Shown here piece by piece: positions 5,539-13,411 of a stretch of 15,700 nt of DNA. The DNA is from Oscillospiraceae bacterium (lineage in GTDB: Bacteria > Bacillota > Clostridia > Oscillospirales > Acutalibacteraceae): NCBI GenBank assembly GCA_031273775.1, contig JAISRF010000023.1, forward strand, positions 1-15,700, in the 5' to 3' direction. The translations under genes were made by a program, and so were the position numbers. Under the pieces are notes generated by a model. That model ran no database searches. It saw nothing but the letters and a program-made list of their open reading frames with translations, and was not told the origin of the DNA. Positions within the stretch are counted from its first letter, which is position 1; every line of letters begins with the position of its first letter.

Positions 5539-7092
5539 GTGAAGAATCTATGTTTGCCTTTAATGATAATTGCTTTTCTGCTTTTGTCCGCCTGCCGGAC
5601 GGACAAAACCGCTCAACACATTTTTACGTACTGTTTGGAGCTTACGCCCCAAAACCTTGATCCTCAGCTTGCCCAAAACGCGGCGGAAATGTGTGCCGCT
5701 CTCAATGCTTTTGAGGGCTTAACCCGCCTGTTAAACGGTAAACCGGAGCTGGCGGCGGCTCAGAGCTGTGATATCTCCTCCGATGGGCTGGTTTATAGCT
5801 TTACCCTTAATTCCAAAAACCGCTGGAGCAATGAAGAGCCAGTGACCGCCGCCGATTTTGTATTCGGTTTCCGCCGCGCCCTTTCCCCGGAACTGGATTC
5901 GCCGCTAGCCATGGCGCTGTTTTCCGTCAAAAACGCCCAGGAAGTTCATTCCGGCCTTTTGCACGCGGATTCGCTCGGCGTGACGGCGACCGGCGTCTAC
6001 GCGCTGGAAATCACCCTTGCTGCGCCTAACCGAGAATTTTTGCGTACGCTGGCCTCCCCGGCCGCGTTCCCCTGTAACAAAAAATTCTTCGAGGAAACCA
6101 AGGGGCATTATGGGCTGGAGGCAAAATACATCATCTCCAACGGGCCGTTTTCCGTGACCTTTTGGGATGGCGAAAAGCTTCGTCTGCGTCCCAATAAGCA
6201 TTACGAAGGGAAAAATCCGCCTCAATCCGCAGGGCTGACCGTTTTTTTTGACGCGGACGGCGACAAGCGGTTTGCGGATTTGAAAAACGAGCCTTATGAC
6301 GCGGCGGTCATCCCGGCGAGTTTTGCGGAATCCGCGCATAAGGAAGGTTTTAATGTGCGTGAGCTGTGGAACAGCCTGATTGCCGTGTGTGTAAACCGCG
6401 GCGCTGCCGGCACCGGAAATCCGGAAATCGCCCTTGCCTTAAAATTGGCGTTGGAACCTGAGTTTTACGCGGAAAATATGCCCTCATTTTTCAAACCCGC
6501 CGATGGGGTTATCCCGCCGGACGCGGCGGTGTTCGGCCAGAAAATCCGCACTTTTTCCGGCGGCGCAACCGCCCTTTCGCCTAACCCCGATGCCGCACGC
6601 ACAAAATTCAACAAAGCGATAAGCACCCTGCCCGGCAAGACATTTCCTCAAACCGCCATCCTTTTTCCGGAAGAGGAAGGAATGCGGGAGCTTACCGTGC
6701 GCATTGCCCACAGCTGGCAGAAAAATTTGAGCGCATATATAAATTTGGAGGGCGTGCCGGCGGAAGAGTTCCGCCGCAGATTAGATTCCGGCGAGTATGC
6801 GGTTGCGCTTTGTCCGCTTTTGAGCGGAGACGGCGTTTCGGGATTTTTGACCGCCGCGGGTAAAGCTTCAGGCGAAAATCTTGAAAGTTTGATTACACAA
6901 ACGAGTAAAGCCGACAGTGCCGAATTCGCCGCGGCGAAAATCCGTGAGGCGGAGCAGATTTTAACTGACAGCGCGTTTTTTGCGCCGGTCGCCTTCACTT
7001 TTAAATGCGTTGCCGTCTCAAATAGAATCACATTTGGAGAAATTGAAAACGGATCTCCGGATTTTTGGCGGGCAAGTGTGTTAAAAAATTGA
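5539..7092 (+). CDS. ABC transporter substrate-binding lipoprotein (OppA-like)
   Basis: This is a family 5 solute-binding protein, the extracytoplasmic receptor of oligopeptide or dipeptide ABC importers. With a GTG start at 5539 it has 517 residues. Residues 2-18 form a lipoprotein signal peptide ending in the lipobox LLSAC, with Cys19 the lipidated residue. Family features follow: ELTPQNLDPQ near the mature N-terminus, NAFEGLTRLLNG, SSDGLVYSFTLN, RWSNEEPVTAADFVFGFRRA, and NGPFSVTFWDGEKLRLRPNKHY in the first lobe. The frame is open back to an ATG at 5425, but that would put a polar stretch ahead of the signal peptide, so GTG 5539 is preferred even though no good ribosome site precedes it. 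No permease or ATPase genes are adjacent, so it looks like an orphan receptor. A promoter for the next gene begins 9 nt after its stop. Confidence 0.88.
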   Translation: MKNLCLPLMIIAFLLLSACRTDKTAQHIFTYCLELTPQNLDPQLAQNAAEMCAALNAFEGLTRLLNGKPELAAAQSCDISSDGLVYSFTLNSKNRWSNEEPVTAADFVFGFRRALSPELDSPLAMALFSVKNAQEVHSGLLHADSLGVTATGVYALEITLAAPNREFLRTLASPAAFPCNKKFFEETKGHYGLEAKYIISNGPFSVTFWDGEKLRLRPNKHYEGKNPPQSAGLTVFFDADGDKRFADLKNEPYDAAVIPASFAESAHKEGFNVRELWNSLIAVCVNRGAAGTGNPEIALALKLALEPEFYAENMPSFFKPADGVIPPDAAVFGQKIRTFSGGATALSPNPDAARTKFNKAISTLPGKTFPQTAILFPEEEGMRELTVRIAHSWQKNLSAYINLEGVPAEEFRRRLDSGEYAVALCPLLSGDGVSGFLTAAGKASGENLESLITQTSKADSAEFAAAKIREAEQILTDSAFFAPVAFTFKCVAVSNRITFGEIENGSPDFWRASVLKN

Positions 7093-7100
7093 AAAAAGTA

Positions 7101-7129
7101 TTGACATATCTTATTAAATAGGATATGAT
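7101..7129 (+). promoter_or_regulatory. Strong sigma-A promoter for the DUF975-pflB run
   Basis: A perfect TTGACA -35 (7101-7106) and TATGAT -10 (7124-7129) are separated by 17 nt. Transcription would start near 7136, giving a leader of about 80 nt. It is the best promoter in the window and could drive the DUF975, pflB, YnbB-like and proS genes together. Confidence 0.8.
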
Positions 7130-7174
7130 AGCATCGGGGTTTTGTGCGGTTGCTGGCATAAACACACATATATT

Positions 7175-7193
7175 GCAGCCAAATCTCGGCTGT
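7175..7193 (+). other. Leader hairpin before the DUF975 gene
   Basis: GCAGCC (7175-7180) pairs with GGCTGT (7188-7193, one G-U pair) around a 7-nt loop. It ends about 9 nt before the AGGAGG site. It may be a simple 5' UTR stem. No known riboswitch is recognised. Confidence 0.4.
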
Positions 7194-7202
7194 AAAATAA
7201 AC

Positions 7203-7208
7203 AGGAGG
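7203..7208 (+). promoter_or_regulatory. Consensus ribosome binding site
   Basis: A perfect AGGAGG lies 9 nt before the ATG at 7218. This fixes the start of the DUF975 gene and rules out the upstream in-frame ATG at 7125, which falls inside the -10 box. Confidence 0.85.
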
Positions 7209-7217
7209 AATTTGCAA

Positions 7218-8348
7218 ATGTGGACAAGGGAAATGTTAAAAACCCGGGCAAAAGCGGAGCTGAAAATTTCGTATTGGCTGTCGTTCGGTGTTTTTATGGC
7301 GTTTTACGGTATTACCTACGCGGGGACAATGGTGTTCTCCATGCTCACCATTCCAATCCAAATTCTGGGTATGTCAGGCGGGGTATCCGGCTCGGGATTT
7401 GCGGCTCCTTTCATTTTGGCGTACGCGTTTGGGTTTGCGGTTATGTTCCTGCTGATGAATCCGCTGGCAGTGGGACTGATGCGGTTTTTCCGTGAAGCTC
7501 CATATGGGCGTAGAAATTTTTCTGACTTGTTCTGGGCGTTTAAAGGGGGACGTTATAAAAACATTGTCACGGTTATGTTTATGCAACTTTTGTTCACGTT
7601 TCTGTGGGAACTTTTATTCATCATCCCCGGGATTATCAAGATGTATGAATACCGCATGGTGCCATTCATACTAAGCGAAAACCCGCATTTGACGTGGCGG
7701 GAAACACTGGATGCCAGCCGCAAAATGACCGACGGTCACAAATGGAATATATTCGTGCTGGATTTGTCGTTTCTAGGTTGGTTCATATTGGGCGCTTTGG
7801 CTTGCGGTATCGGGGAGTTATTTGTTATTCCTTATATGTATGCTACCCATGCCCAGCTCTACCTTGAACTCCGATACCAATTGCAGGTAAAAACCTACGG
7901 TCACGGCGAGGCACCGCCCATACCTCAGCCCGCAGCCGCGTTTATTGCCCCGCCGATGATGTATCAGGCTCCTCCTCAACAATACGGTCAACCGCCTGTG
8001 CCGCCCCAATACCCACAATACGGGCCGCCCGCGCCGCCGCAATATCAGCAACCCGGTCAGCCGCCTCAGTACCAACAGCCGCCTCAGTACCAACAACCGC
8101 CTCAGTACCAACAACCGCCTGTGAATCCACAGTACAGTCAGCCACAGTACACCCAACCGCCGGTACAGCCTAATCAGCCGCTTGTACCCCCGTATATTCA
8201 GCAACAGCCTGTACCGCCGCAAACTCCGCGGGCGGAGCAGCCGGTACAGCCAATCGATACATTTCAAGCGGTGCAGCCCCCCGAACAGCCCAAGTCGCCG
8301 GAACAACCCGAACCTCCGGAACAACCCGAACCTCCGGAATACAGGTAA
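7218..8348 (+). CDS. DUF975 membrane protein with Pro/Gln-rich tail
   Basis: The 376-residue protein has two parts. Residues 1-225 match the DUF975 family of integral membrane proteins: hydrophobic segments near 18-45, 62-92, 115-140 and 176-208, with family-typical stretches IIPGIIKMYEYRMVPFIL, WRETLDASRKMTDGHKW and ATHAQLYLELR. Residues from about 228 to the end form a low-complexity tail rich in Pro, Gln and Tyr, including three copies of PPQYQQ and acidic PEQPEPPEQPEPPE repeats near the C-terminus. The function of DUF975 is unknown. The tail is probably disordered and could mediate protein contacts at the membrane; this is inference. It has its own strong promoter (7101-7129) and a perfect ribosome site. 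pflB starts 59 bp downstream with no obvious promoter between. Confidence 0.88.
   Translation: MWTREMLKTRAKAELKISYWLSFGVFMAFYGITYAGTMVFSMLTIPIQILGMSGGVSGSGFAAPFILAYAFGFAVMFLLMNPLAVGLMRFFREAPYGRRNFSDLFWAFKGGRYKNIVTVMFMQLLFTFLWELLFIIPGIIKMYEYRMVPFILSENPHLTWRETLDASRKMTDGHKWNIFVLDLSFLGWFILGALACGIGELFVIPYMYATHAQLYLELRYQLQVKTYGHGEAPPIPQPAAAFIAPPMMYQAPPQQYGQPPVPPQYPQYGPPAPPQYQQPGQPPQYQQPPQYQQPPQYQQPPVNPQYSQPQYTQPPVQPNQPLVPPYIQQQPVPPQTPRAEQPVQPIDTFQAVQPPEQPKSPEQPEPPEQPEPPEYR
8061..8114 (+). repeat. 18-bp tandem repeat, three copies (PPQYQQ)
   Basis: Three adjacent copies of CCGCCTCAGTACCAACAR (8061-8078, 8079-8096, 8097-8114) are identical except for the last base. They encode PPQYQQ in the tail of the DUF975 protein. 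Near identity at the DNA level suggests recent slippage duplication. Confidence 0.9.
8283..8336 (+). repeat. Second 18-bp tandem repeat (EQPEPP)
   Basis: Two identical copies of GAACAACCCGAACCTCCG (8301-8318, 8319-8336) follow a diverged copy at 8283-8300. They encode acidic, Pro-rich repeats at the C-terminus of the DUF975 protein. Confidence 0.85.
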
Positions 8349-8407
8349 GAGCGGATGTCTGTGTCTTTAAGCCCAAAGCATCAATAGAATTAAGGCGGAT
8401 TATAAAC

Positions 8408-10621
8408 ATGCAATTTGAACAGGGTGGATGGTCGCGGTTTGTGGACGTGCGGGATTTTATCATCCGAAATTACACGCCTTTCAGCGGGGACGGTGGCTTT
8501 CTTGCCCCGCCTACGCTGAAAACCTCCGCTTTATGGGCGAAAGTGAAAGAACTCTTGAAAGAGGAACGTGAGCGCGGCGGCGTCTGGGATATAGACACAA
8601 AAACCGTATCCACCGTTAGTTCCCACGCGCCGGGTTACATTGACCGCGAGTTGGAAACGGTGGTTGGATTGCAAACCGACCGACCGCTCAAGCGCGCCGT
8701 CATGCCGTTCGGCGGGATCCGTATGGTGGAAAATTCGCTCAAAGCGTACAACCGTGCGATGGATCCCGCGCTCCGCAAAATTTTTGATTACCGCAAAACC
8801 CACAACGATGGCGTTTTCGATTCTTACACCGCCGAGATGAAGCTTGCCCGGCACACGGGTATTATCACCGGCCTGCCCGATTCTTACGGACGCGGGCGCA
8901 TTATCGGCGACTATCGCCGGGTCCCGCTTTATGGCGCGGATTTTCTAATCGATGCCAAGAAAAAGGCCAAAGAGCTTTTGAATTACGACATCATGGACGA
9001 GCCGGCCATACGGCTTCGTGAGGAAATCAGCGAACAGATCCGCGCCTTGCAGGAATTAAAGGAGATGGCGGGGAGTTATGGTTTCGATATTTCTCGCCCC
9101 GCCGAAAACTTTCAGGAAGCCGTCCAGTGGCTGTACTTTGCCTATTTGGCCGCCGTGAAGGAGCAAAACGGCGCAGCCATGTCGCTGGGGCGGGTATCCA
9201 CGTTTTTGGACATTTACGCCGAACGAGACATGCGCGAAAACCTGCTAAATGAGGACGAGGTGCAGGAAATTGTCGATTGCTTCGTGATGAAGCTGCGGTT
9301 GGTGCGGTTTCTGCGCACCCCGCATTACGATGAGCTTTTCTCCGGAGATCCAACATGGATTACTGAAGCCCTTGCCGGTATGGGTTCTGACGGGCGTCAC
9401 ATGGTCACAAAAATGAGTTACCGGTTTTTGCATACGCTCACGAATTTAGGCGCGGCGCCGGAACCCAACATGACGGTGCTGTGGAGTCCCCGCCTGCCTG
9501 AGCCGTTCAAAATATACTGTGCGAAAATGTCGGTTGAAACATCTTCCATCCAGTACGAGAGCGACGAGCTGATGAGGAAAAAATTCGGCGATGATTACGG
9601 TATTGCCTGTTGTGTTTCCGCCATGAGAATCGGTAAGCAAATGCAATTTTTTGGCGCGCGGGCAAACTTGGCAAAGGCGCTTTTGTACGCCATAAACGGC
9701 GGGCGGGACGAAATCACCGGCCAGCAGGTCGCGCCGGAATTTTTGGCGGTGCGCGGCGGTGTGCTGGACTACGGTACCGTGCTCAAAAAGTTTGATTATA
9801 TCTGCGACTGGCTTGCCAAGCTCTATATCAACACGTTGAACGTCATTCACTATATGCACGACAAATACTGCTATGAACGCCTGCAAATGGCTCTGCACGA
9901 TGAAGATGTTTTGCGTACCTCCGCCTGCGGAATCGCGGGTCTGAGCGTGGTGGCGGATTCGCTTTCGGCCATTAAATACGCCCGGGTGAAGCCCGTCCGC
10001 GACGAGCGGGACATTGTGGTTGATTATGCGATTGAAGGGGATTACCCCAAATTTGGCAATAATGACCCGCGGGTGGATGATATTGCCGTGGACGTGGTGA
10101 AGATGTTTATGCAGAAGTTGCAAAGGCACCGCACCTACCGCGATTCCAAGCCCACCATGTCCATTTTGACCATTACATCAAATGTGGTGTATGGCAAGGT
10201 TACCGGTGCCACCCCCGACGGTCGCAAGCAGGGTGAGCCGTTTGCCCCCGGCGCGAATCCCATGCACAGACGGGACGAAAACGGCTGTGTGGCATCTATG
10301 ATGTCAGTCGCCCGTCTGCCTTATGATTATTCCGAGGACGGCATTTCGTACACGTTTTCCATCATTCCCGCGGCGCTGGGCCGCAACGATGGCGACAAAG
10401 CCGCCAATCTGGTCGGGCTGATGGACGGCTATTTTAACGAAGGCGGTCATCATATTAACGTAAACGTGCTGAATAAAGAAGTTTTAAAAGACGCCATGGA
10501 GCACCCGGAGTTGTACCCCCAGCTGACCATCCGCGTTTCCGGGTATGCGGTGAATTTTGTAAAATTGACCCGTGAGCAGCAGCTGGACGTTTTGAATAGA
10601 ACGTTCCATTCCAGAGTTTGA
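8408..10621 (+). CDS. pflB: Formate C-acetyltransferase (pyruvate formate-lyase)
   Basis: PFL converts pyruvate and CoA to acetyl-CoA and formate without oxygen, using a glycyl radical, and is central to mixed-acid fermentation. The 737-residue protein is close to E. coli PflB (759). Visible signatures are FGGIRM (101-106), TGLPDSYGRGRIIGDYRR (154-171), the catalytic pair Cys401-Cys402 in GIACCVSAMRIGKQMQFFGARANLAK, TPDGRKQGEPFAPGANPMHRR in the C-terminal part, and the radical loop RVSGYAV with Gly712. The conserved Cys-Cys and this loop separate true PFL from glycerol dehydratase and other relatives, which have a single Cys. The ATG at 8408 has AAGGCGG 9 nt upstream. The next gene starts about 14 nt after the stop. 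No pflA activase and no focA formate channel lie in the window, so the activating enzyme must be encoded elsewhere. Confidence 0.96.
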   Translation: MQFEQGGWSRFVDVRDFIIRNYTPFSGDGGFLAPPTLKTSALWAKVKELLKEERERGGVWDIDTKTVSTVSSHAPGYIDRELETVVGLQTDRPLKRAVMPFGGIRMVENSLKAYNRAMDPALRKIFDYRKTHNDGVFDSYTAEMKLARHTGIITGLPDSYGRGRIIGDYRRVPLYGADFLIDAKKKAKELLNYDIMDEPAIRLREEISEQIRALQELKEMAGSYGFDISRPAENFQEAVQWLYFAYLAAVKEQNGAAMSLGRVSTFLDIYAERDMRENLLNEDEVQEIVDCFVMKLRLVRFLRTPHYDELFSGDPTWITEALAGMGSDGRHMVTKMSYRFLHTLTNLGAAPEPNMTVLWSPRLPEPFKIYCAKMSVETSSIQYESDELMRKKFGDDYGIACCVSAMRIGKQMQFFGARANLAKALLYAINGGRDEITGQQVAPEFLAVRGGVLDYGTVLKKFDYICDWLAKLYINTLNVIHYMHDKYCYERLQMALHDEDVLRTSACGIAGLSVVADSLSAIKYARVKPVRDERDIVVDYAIEGDYPKFGNNDPRVDDIAVDVVKMFMQKLQRHRTYRDSKPTMSILTITSNVVYGKVTGATPDGRKQGEPFAPGANPMHRRDENGCVASMMSVARLPYDYSEDGISYTFSIIPAALGRNDGDKAANLVGLMDGYFNEGGHHINVNVLNKEVLKDAMEHPELYPQLTIRVSGYAVNFVKLTREQQLDVLNRTFHSRV

Positions 10622-10634
10622 GGTGTGAATGAGC

Positions 10635-11876
10635 ATGTTTGATTTTTCCCCAAAGCTTCTTTCCTTTGCCGAAGAAGCGGAGGAAATGTGCGGATGGCGT
10701 TTTGCCGAAATAGATAAAATCACCGAATATAATCAACAGCGTGTGCTTTCGGCATTTATCGAAAATGGAGTGTCCGCCCGGCATTTGCATGGTTCCACCG
10801 GTTATGGCTACGGCGATGAGGGGCGCGATTTGCTGGACAAGGTGTTTGCCTTGTCCATTGGCGCCCAGGACGCCTTGGTGCGCCATACCTTTGCTTCCGG
10901 CACCCACGCGCTGGCAGTCATGCTGTCCGGGGTTTTGCGCCCCGGTGACCGGCTTCTTTCCGTCACCGGCCAGCCTTATGACACCCTGATCGGCGTGTTG
11001 GGGCACAAATCCCACACGCCCGGAAGCCTGACCGAACAGGGCGTTACATATGACGAAGTCCCTCTCGGAGAAAATGGTCAGCCGGATATTCAGGCCATTA
11101 GAAACAGCCTTTCTCAAAACCCAGCCACCGCCGTTTATATCCAACGCTCCCGCGGGTACAGCCTGCGCCCGTCAATCACCTCCGATTGCCTCGTTGATCT
11201 GATTAACGGTTTGCGCGAAACCGCGCCCGGTTCTATCATCCTCTGCGATAACTGCTACTGCGAATTTACGGAGTGCCAAACCTCTTTCGAAGCCGGAATC
11301 GACCTTTCGGCCGGTTCGCTGATTAAAAACCCCGGCGGCGGGCTTGTCCGGACCGGGGGCTATATCGCGGGAAAAGCGGATCTGGTGGAGCGGTGCGCCG
11401 CCCGGATGACCGCGCCCGGAGTGGGAAGGGAAGTGGGCGCGGGACTGGATATGAACCGCGAGTTGTATATGGGCCTGTTCAATGCCCCCCACGCGGTGGG
11501 CGAGGCGATGAAAACGGCGGTATTCGCCGCCGCCCTGTTTGAACTTATGGGTTATAAAGTTTTTCCGCTTTACAGCGAGTCGCGCCCCGACATTGTCCAA
11601 AGTGTGCTTTTGGGTCACGAAGAAAACCTCATCAAATTCTGCCAGGGATTGCAGTCCGGCTCTCCGGTGGATTCCTCAGCCCTGCCGCTTCCGTGGGATA
11701 TGCCGGGGTATGACAATCAGGTGATTATGGCGGCGGGCACCTTTACTTTGGGCGCCTCCATAGAGCTTTCGTCGGACGCGCCACTCAGAGAGCCATACGC
11801 CGTATGGCTTCAGGGCGCTTTGAATTACCACAGCGGAAAAATCGGCGTGCTGTCAGGCGCGGCAAAATTAATGTAG
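10635..11876 (+). CDS. PLP-dependent methionine gamma-lyase family protein (YnbB-like)
   Basis: This belongs to the Met_gamma_lyase/'aluminium resistance' family (B. subtilis YnbB), fold-type I PLP enzymes related to the Cys/Met metabolism family; the physiological reaction is not established. From the ATG at 10635 it has 413 residues, typical for the family. Seen are HLHGSTGYGYGDEGRD, the SGTHA cofactor-binding turn (residues 88-92), QPYDTL, ILCDNCYCEFTE with the PLP-ring Asp205, and the Schiff-base Lys231 in SLIKNPGGG followed by RTGGYIAG. An ATG at 10629 is also in frame, but only 3 nt separate it from the GAGGTG ribosome site, while 10635 has a 9-nt spacing. The ribosome site overlaps the pflB stop, implying translational coupling. 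In Bacillus this gene lies next to glnR; here it sits between pflB and proS, so that link is absent. Confidence 0.9.
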   Translation: MFDFSPKLLSFAEEAEEMCGWRFAEIDKITEYNQQRVLSAFIENGVSARHLHGSTGYGYGDEGRDLLDKVFALSIGAQDALVRHTFASGTHALAVMLSGVLRPGDRLLSVTGQPYDTLIGVLGHKSHTPGSLTEQGVTYDEVPLGENGQPDIQAIRNSLSQNPATAVYIQRSRGYSLRPSITSDCLVDLINGLRETAPGSIILCDNCYCEFTECQTSFEAGIDLSAGSLIKNPGGGLVRTGGYIAGKADLVERCAARMTAPGVGREVGAGLDMNRELYMGLFNAPHAVGEAMKTAVFAAALFELMGYKVFPLYSESRPDIVQSVLLGHEENLIKFCQGLQSGSPVDSSALPLPWDMPGYDNQVIMAAGTFTLGASIELSSDAPLREPYAVWLQGALNYHSGKIGVLSGAAKLM

Positions 11877-11937
11877 GTGCAGGTCTCATATCTGCCCTGT
11901 CAACGATTATCAGCGATCAGAAAATGGAGATATGCAA

Positions 11938-13371
11938 ATGAGTGAAAAAAAACAGGTTGAAGCCATCACCGCCATGGACGAGGATTTCGCCCGGTGGTAT
12001 ACCGATGTGGTGAAAAAGGCAGAACTGGCAGATTATTCCAGCGTTCGCGGGTGCATGATTATCCGTCCGTATGGGTATGCGGTGTGGGAGAATGTCCAGC
12101 GGGATTTAGACGCACGGTTTAAGGCGACCGGGCATGAAAACGTGATGATGCCCCTGTTCATACCGGAAGGGTTGCTGCAAAAAGAAAAAGATCACGTGGA
12201 AGGCTTTGCGCCGGAGGTGGCGTGGGTCACCCATGGCGGAAGCGAAGAATTGGCGGAGCGGTTGTGTGTCCGACCCACCAGTGAAACTCTTTTTTGTGAG
12301 CATTACGCCCATGTGGTGCAGTCCTACCGCGATTTGCCAAAGCTGTACAACCAGTGGTGTTCGGTGGTGCGCTGGGAAAAGACCACCCGCCCCTTCCTGC
12401 GGACGACGGAATTCCTGTGGCAGGAAGGCCACACCATGCACGAAACCGCCGAAGAAGCTCGTGAAGAAACCGAGCGTATGCTGAATGTCTACGCTGATTT
12501 CTGCGAACAAAGCCTGGCGCTCCCGGTTATTAAGGGGCAAAAAACAGACAAAGAAAAATTCGCCGGCGCGCTGGCGACCTACACCATAGAAGCGCTTATG
12601 CACGATGGTAAAGCGTTGCAAAGCGGAACCAGCCACTACTTCGGGGACGGTTTTGCCCGCGCGTTTGATATAAAATTCACCGCTCGGGACAATTCGTTAC
12701 AGTACCCGCACCAGACCTCGTGGGGTATGTCCACCCGAATTATCGGTGCGATTATCATGACCCACGGTGATGATCGCGGATTGGCTTTGCCGCCCGCGGT
12801 CGCGCCCGTGCAGGTGATGATTGTCCCTGTTGCCTCGCACAAGCCCGGGGTGCTTTGCAAAGCGGAGGAAATCTGCCAAAGGCTGGCAAAAGTGTGCCGT
12901 GTGAAAACGGACGTTTCCGACCAGTCGCCCGGCTGGAAATTCGCGGAGCATGAAATGAAAGGTGTACCCGTGCGGCTGGAAATCGGGCCGCGGGACATTG
13001 AAAACGGGCAGTGTGTCGCCGTACGCCGGGATAATCTTGAAAAAACCGCGCTACCGCTGGACGGCTTGGAAGAAAGCATACCCGCGCTACTTGCCGCCGT
13101 CCGGGACGGGCTGTACCAAAAAGCCCGGAACCGCCGTGCGAATATGACATTTACCGCTCGCGATTTGGGTGAAATGAAAGACATTTCGCAAAATAAGCCG
13201 GGATTTATCAAGGCCATGTGGTGCGGGGATTTGGTTTGCGAGGAAAAACTCAAAGAGGAAGCCGGGGTCAGTTCCCGCTGTATTCCCTTTGAGCAGGAGA
13301 AAATTGCCGACACTTGCGTCTGCTGCGGCAAGCCCGCGCGGAACATGCTGTACTGGGGCAAGGCGTATTGA
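11938..13371 (+). CDS. proS: Prolyl-tRNA synthetase (short, type 3)
   Basis: ProRS charges tRNA-Pro with proline. This is the short archaeal/eukaryotic-like form of about 477 residues, without the editing insertion of the ~570-residue bacterial form. Class II core motifs are visible: VRGCMIIRPYGYAVWENVQ, RPTSETLFCEHY, the motif 2 region RWEKTTRPFLRTTEFLWQEGHTMHE, GTSHYFGDGFARAFDIKF and motif 3 in SWGMSTRIIGAIIMTHGDDRGL. An anticodon-binding domain follows, then a C-terminal zinc domain with Cys in MWCGDLVCEE, RCIPFEQ and CVCCGKPARNMLYWGKAY, ending in the aromatic Tyr typical of this type. Start 11938 is preferred over the in-frame ATG at 11932 because GGAGA (11926-11930) is 7 nt from the former and only 1 nt from the latter. 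It lies 61 bp after the YnbB-like gene with no clear promoter and no T-box leader. Confidence 0.95.
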   Translation: MSEKKQVEAITAMDEDFARWYTDVVKKAELADYSSVRGCMIIRPYGYAVWENVQRDLDARFKATGHENVMMPLFIPEGLLQKEKDHVEGFAPEVAWVTHGGSEELAERLCVRPTSETLFCEHYAHVVQSYRDLPKLYNQWCSVVRWEKTTRPFLRTTEFLWQEGHTMHETAEEAREETERMLNVYADFCEQSLALPVIKGQKTDKEKFAGALATYTIEALMHDGKALQSGTSHYFGDGFARAFDIKFTARDNSLQYPHQTSWGMSTRIIGAIIMTHGDDRGLALPPAVAPVQVMIVPVASHKPGVLCKAEEICQRLAKVCRVKTDVSDQSPGWKFAEHEMKGVPVRLEIGPRDIENGQCVAVRRDNLEKTALPLDGLEESIPALLAAVRDGLYQKARNRRANMTFTARDLGEMKDISQNKPGFIKAMWCGDLVCEEKLKEEAGVSSRCIPFEQEKIADTCVCCGKPARNMLYWGKAY

Positions 13372-13376
13372 CCAAA

Positions 13377-13392
13377 GCGCTCCGCGGAGCAC
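13377..13392. repeat. CCGCGG-centred palindrome between convergent proS and rsmE
   Basis: GCGCTCCGCGGAGCAC contains the perfect 12-bp palindrome GCTCCGCGGAGC (13379-13390). It fills much of the 40-bp gap between the converging ends of proS and rsmE and may serve as a bidirectional transcript end. On the minus strand it is followed by GCTTTGG, on the plus strand by ACAAGC, so neither side has a proper U-run. It closely resembles the palindrome at 43-60. Confidence 0.6.
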
Positions 13393-13411
13393 AAGCGGTC
13401 AGCGAACTTAT

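Noticed and set aside
8061..8114. Possible CRISPR-like short repeats
   Set aside because: The 18-bp units are contiguous with no spacers and encode an in-frame protein repeat.
7818..8324. 168-residue minus-strand frame rich in Arg/Leu opposite the DUF975 tail
   Set aside because: Its repeats (RRLLVLRRLLVL) are the reverse-strand reading of the PPQYQQ repeats. There is no ribosome site or family resemblance.
9446..10129. 227-residue minus-strand frame opposite pflB
   Set aside because: It is a long antisense shadow caused by GC-biased third positions in pflB. It has no recognisable motif.
11877..11937. T-box leader for proS
   Set aside because: The gap is only about 60 bp, too short for a T-box, and no T-box sequence or terminator hairpin is present.
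12636..13394. 252-residue minus-strand frame opposite proS
   Set aside because: It is antisense to proS, which has all class II synthetase motifs. The Ser/Arg-rich composition is typical of a shadow frame.
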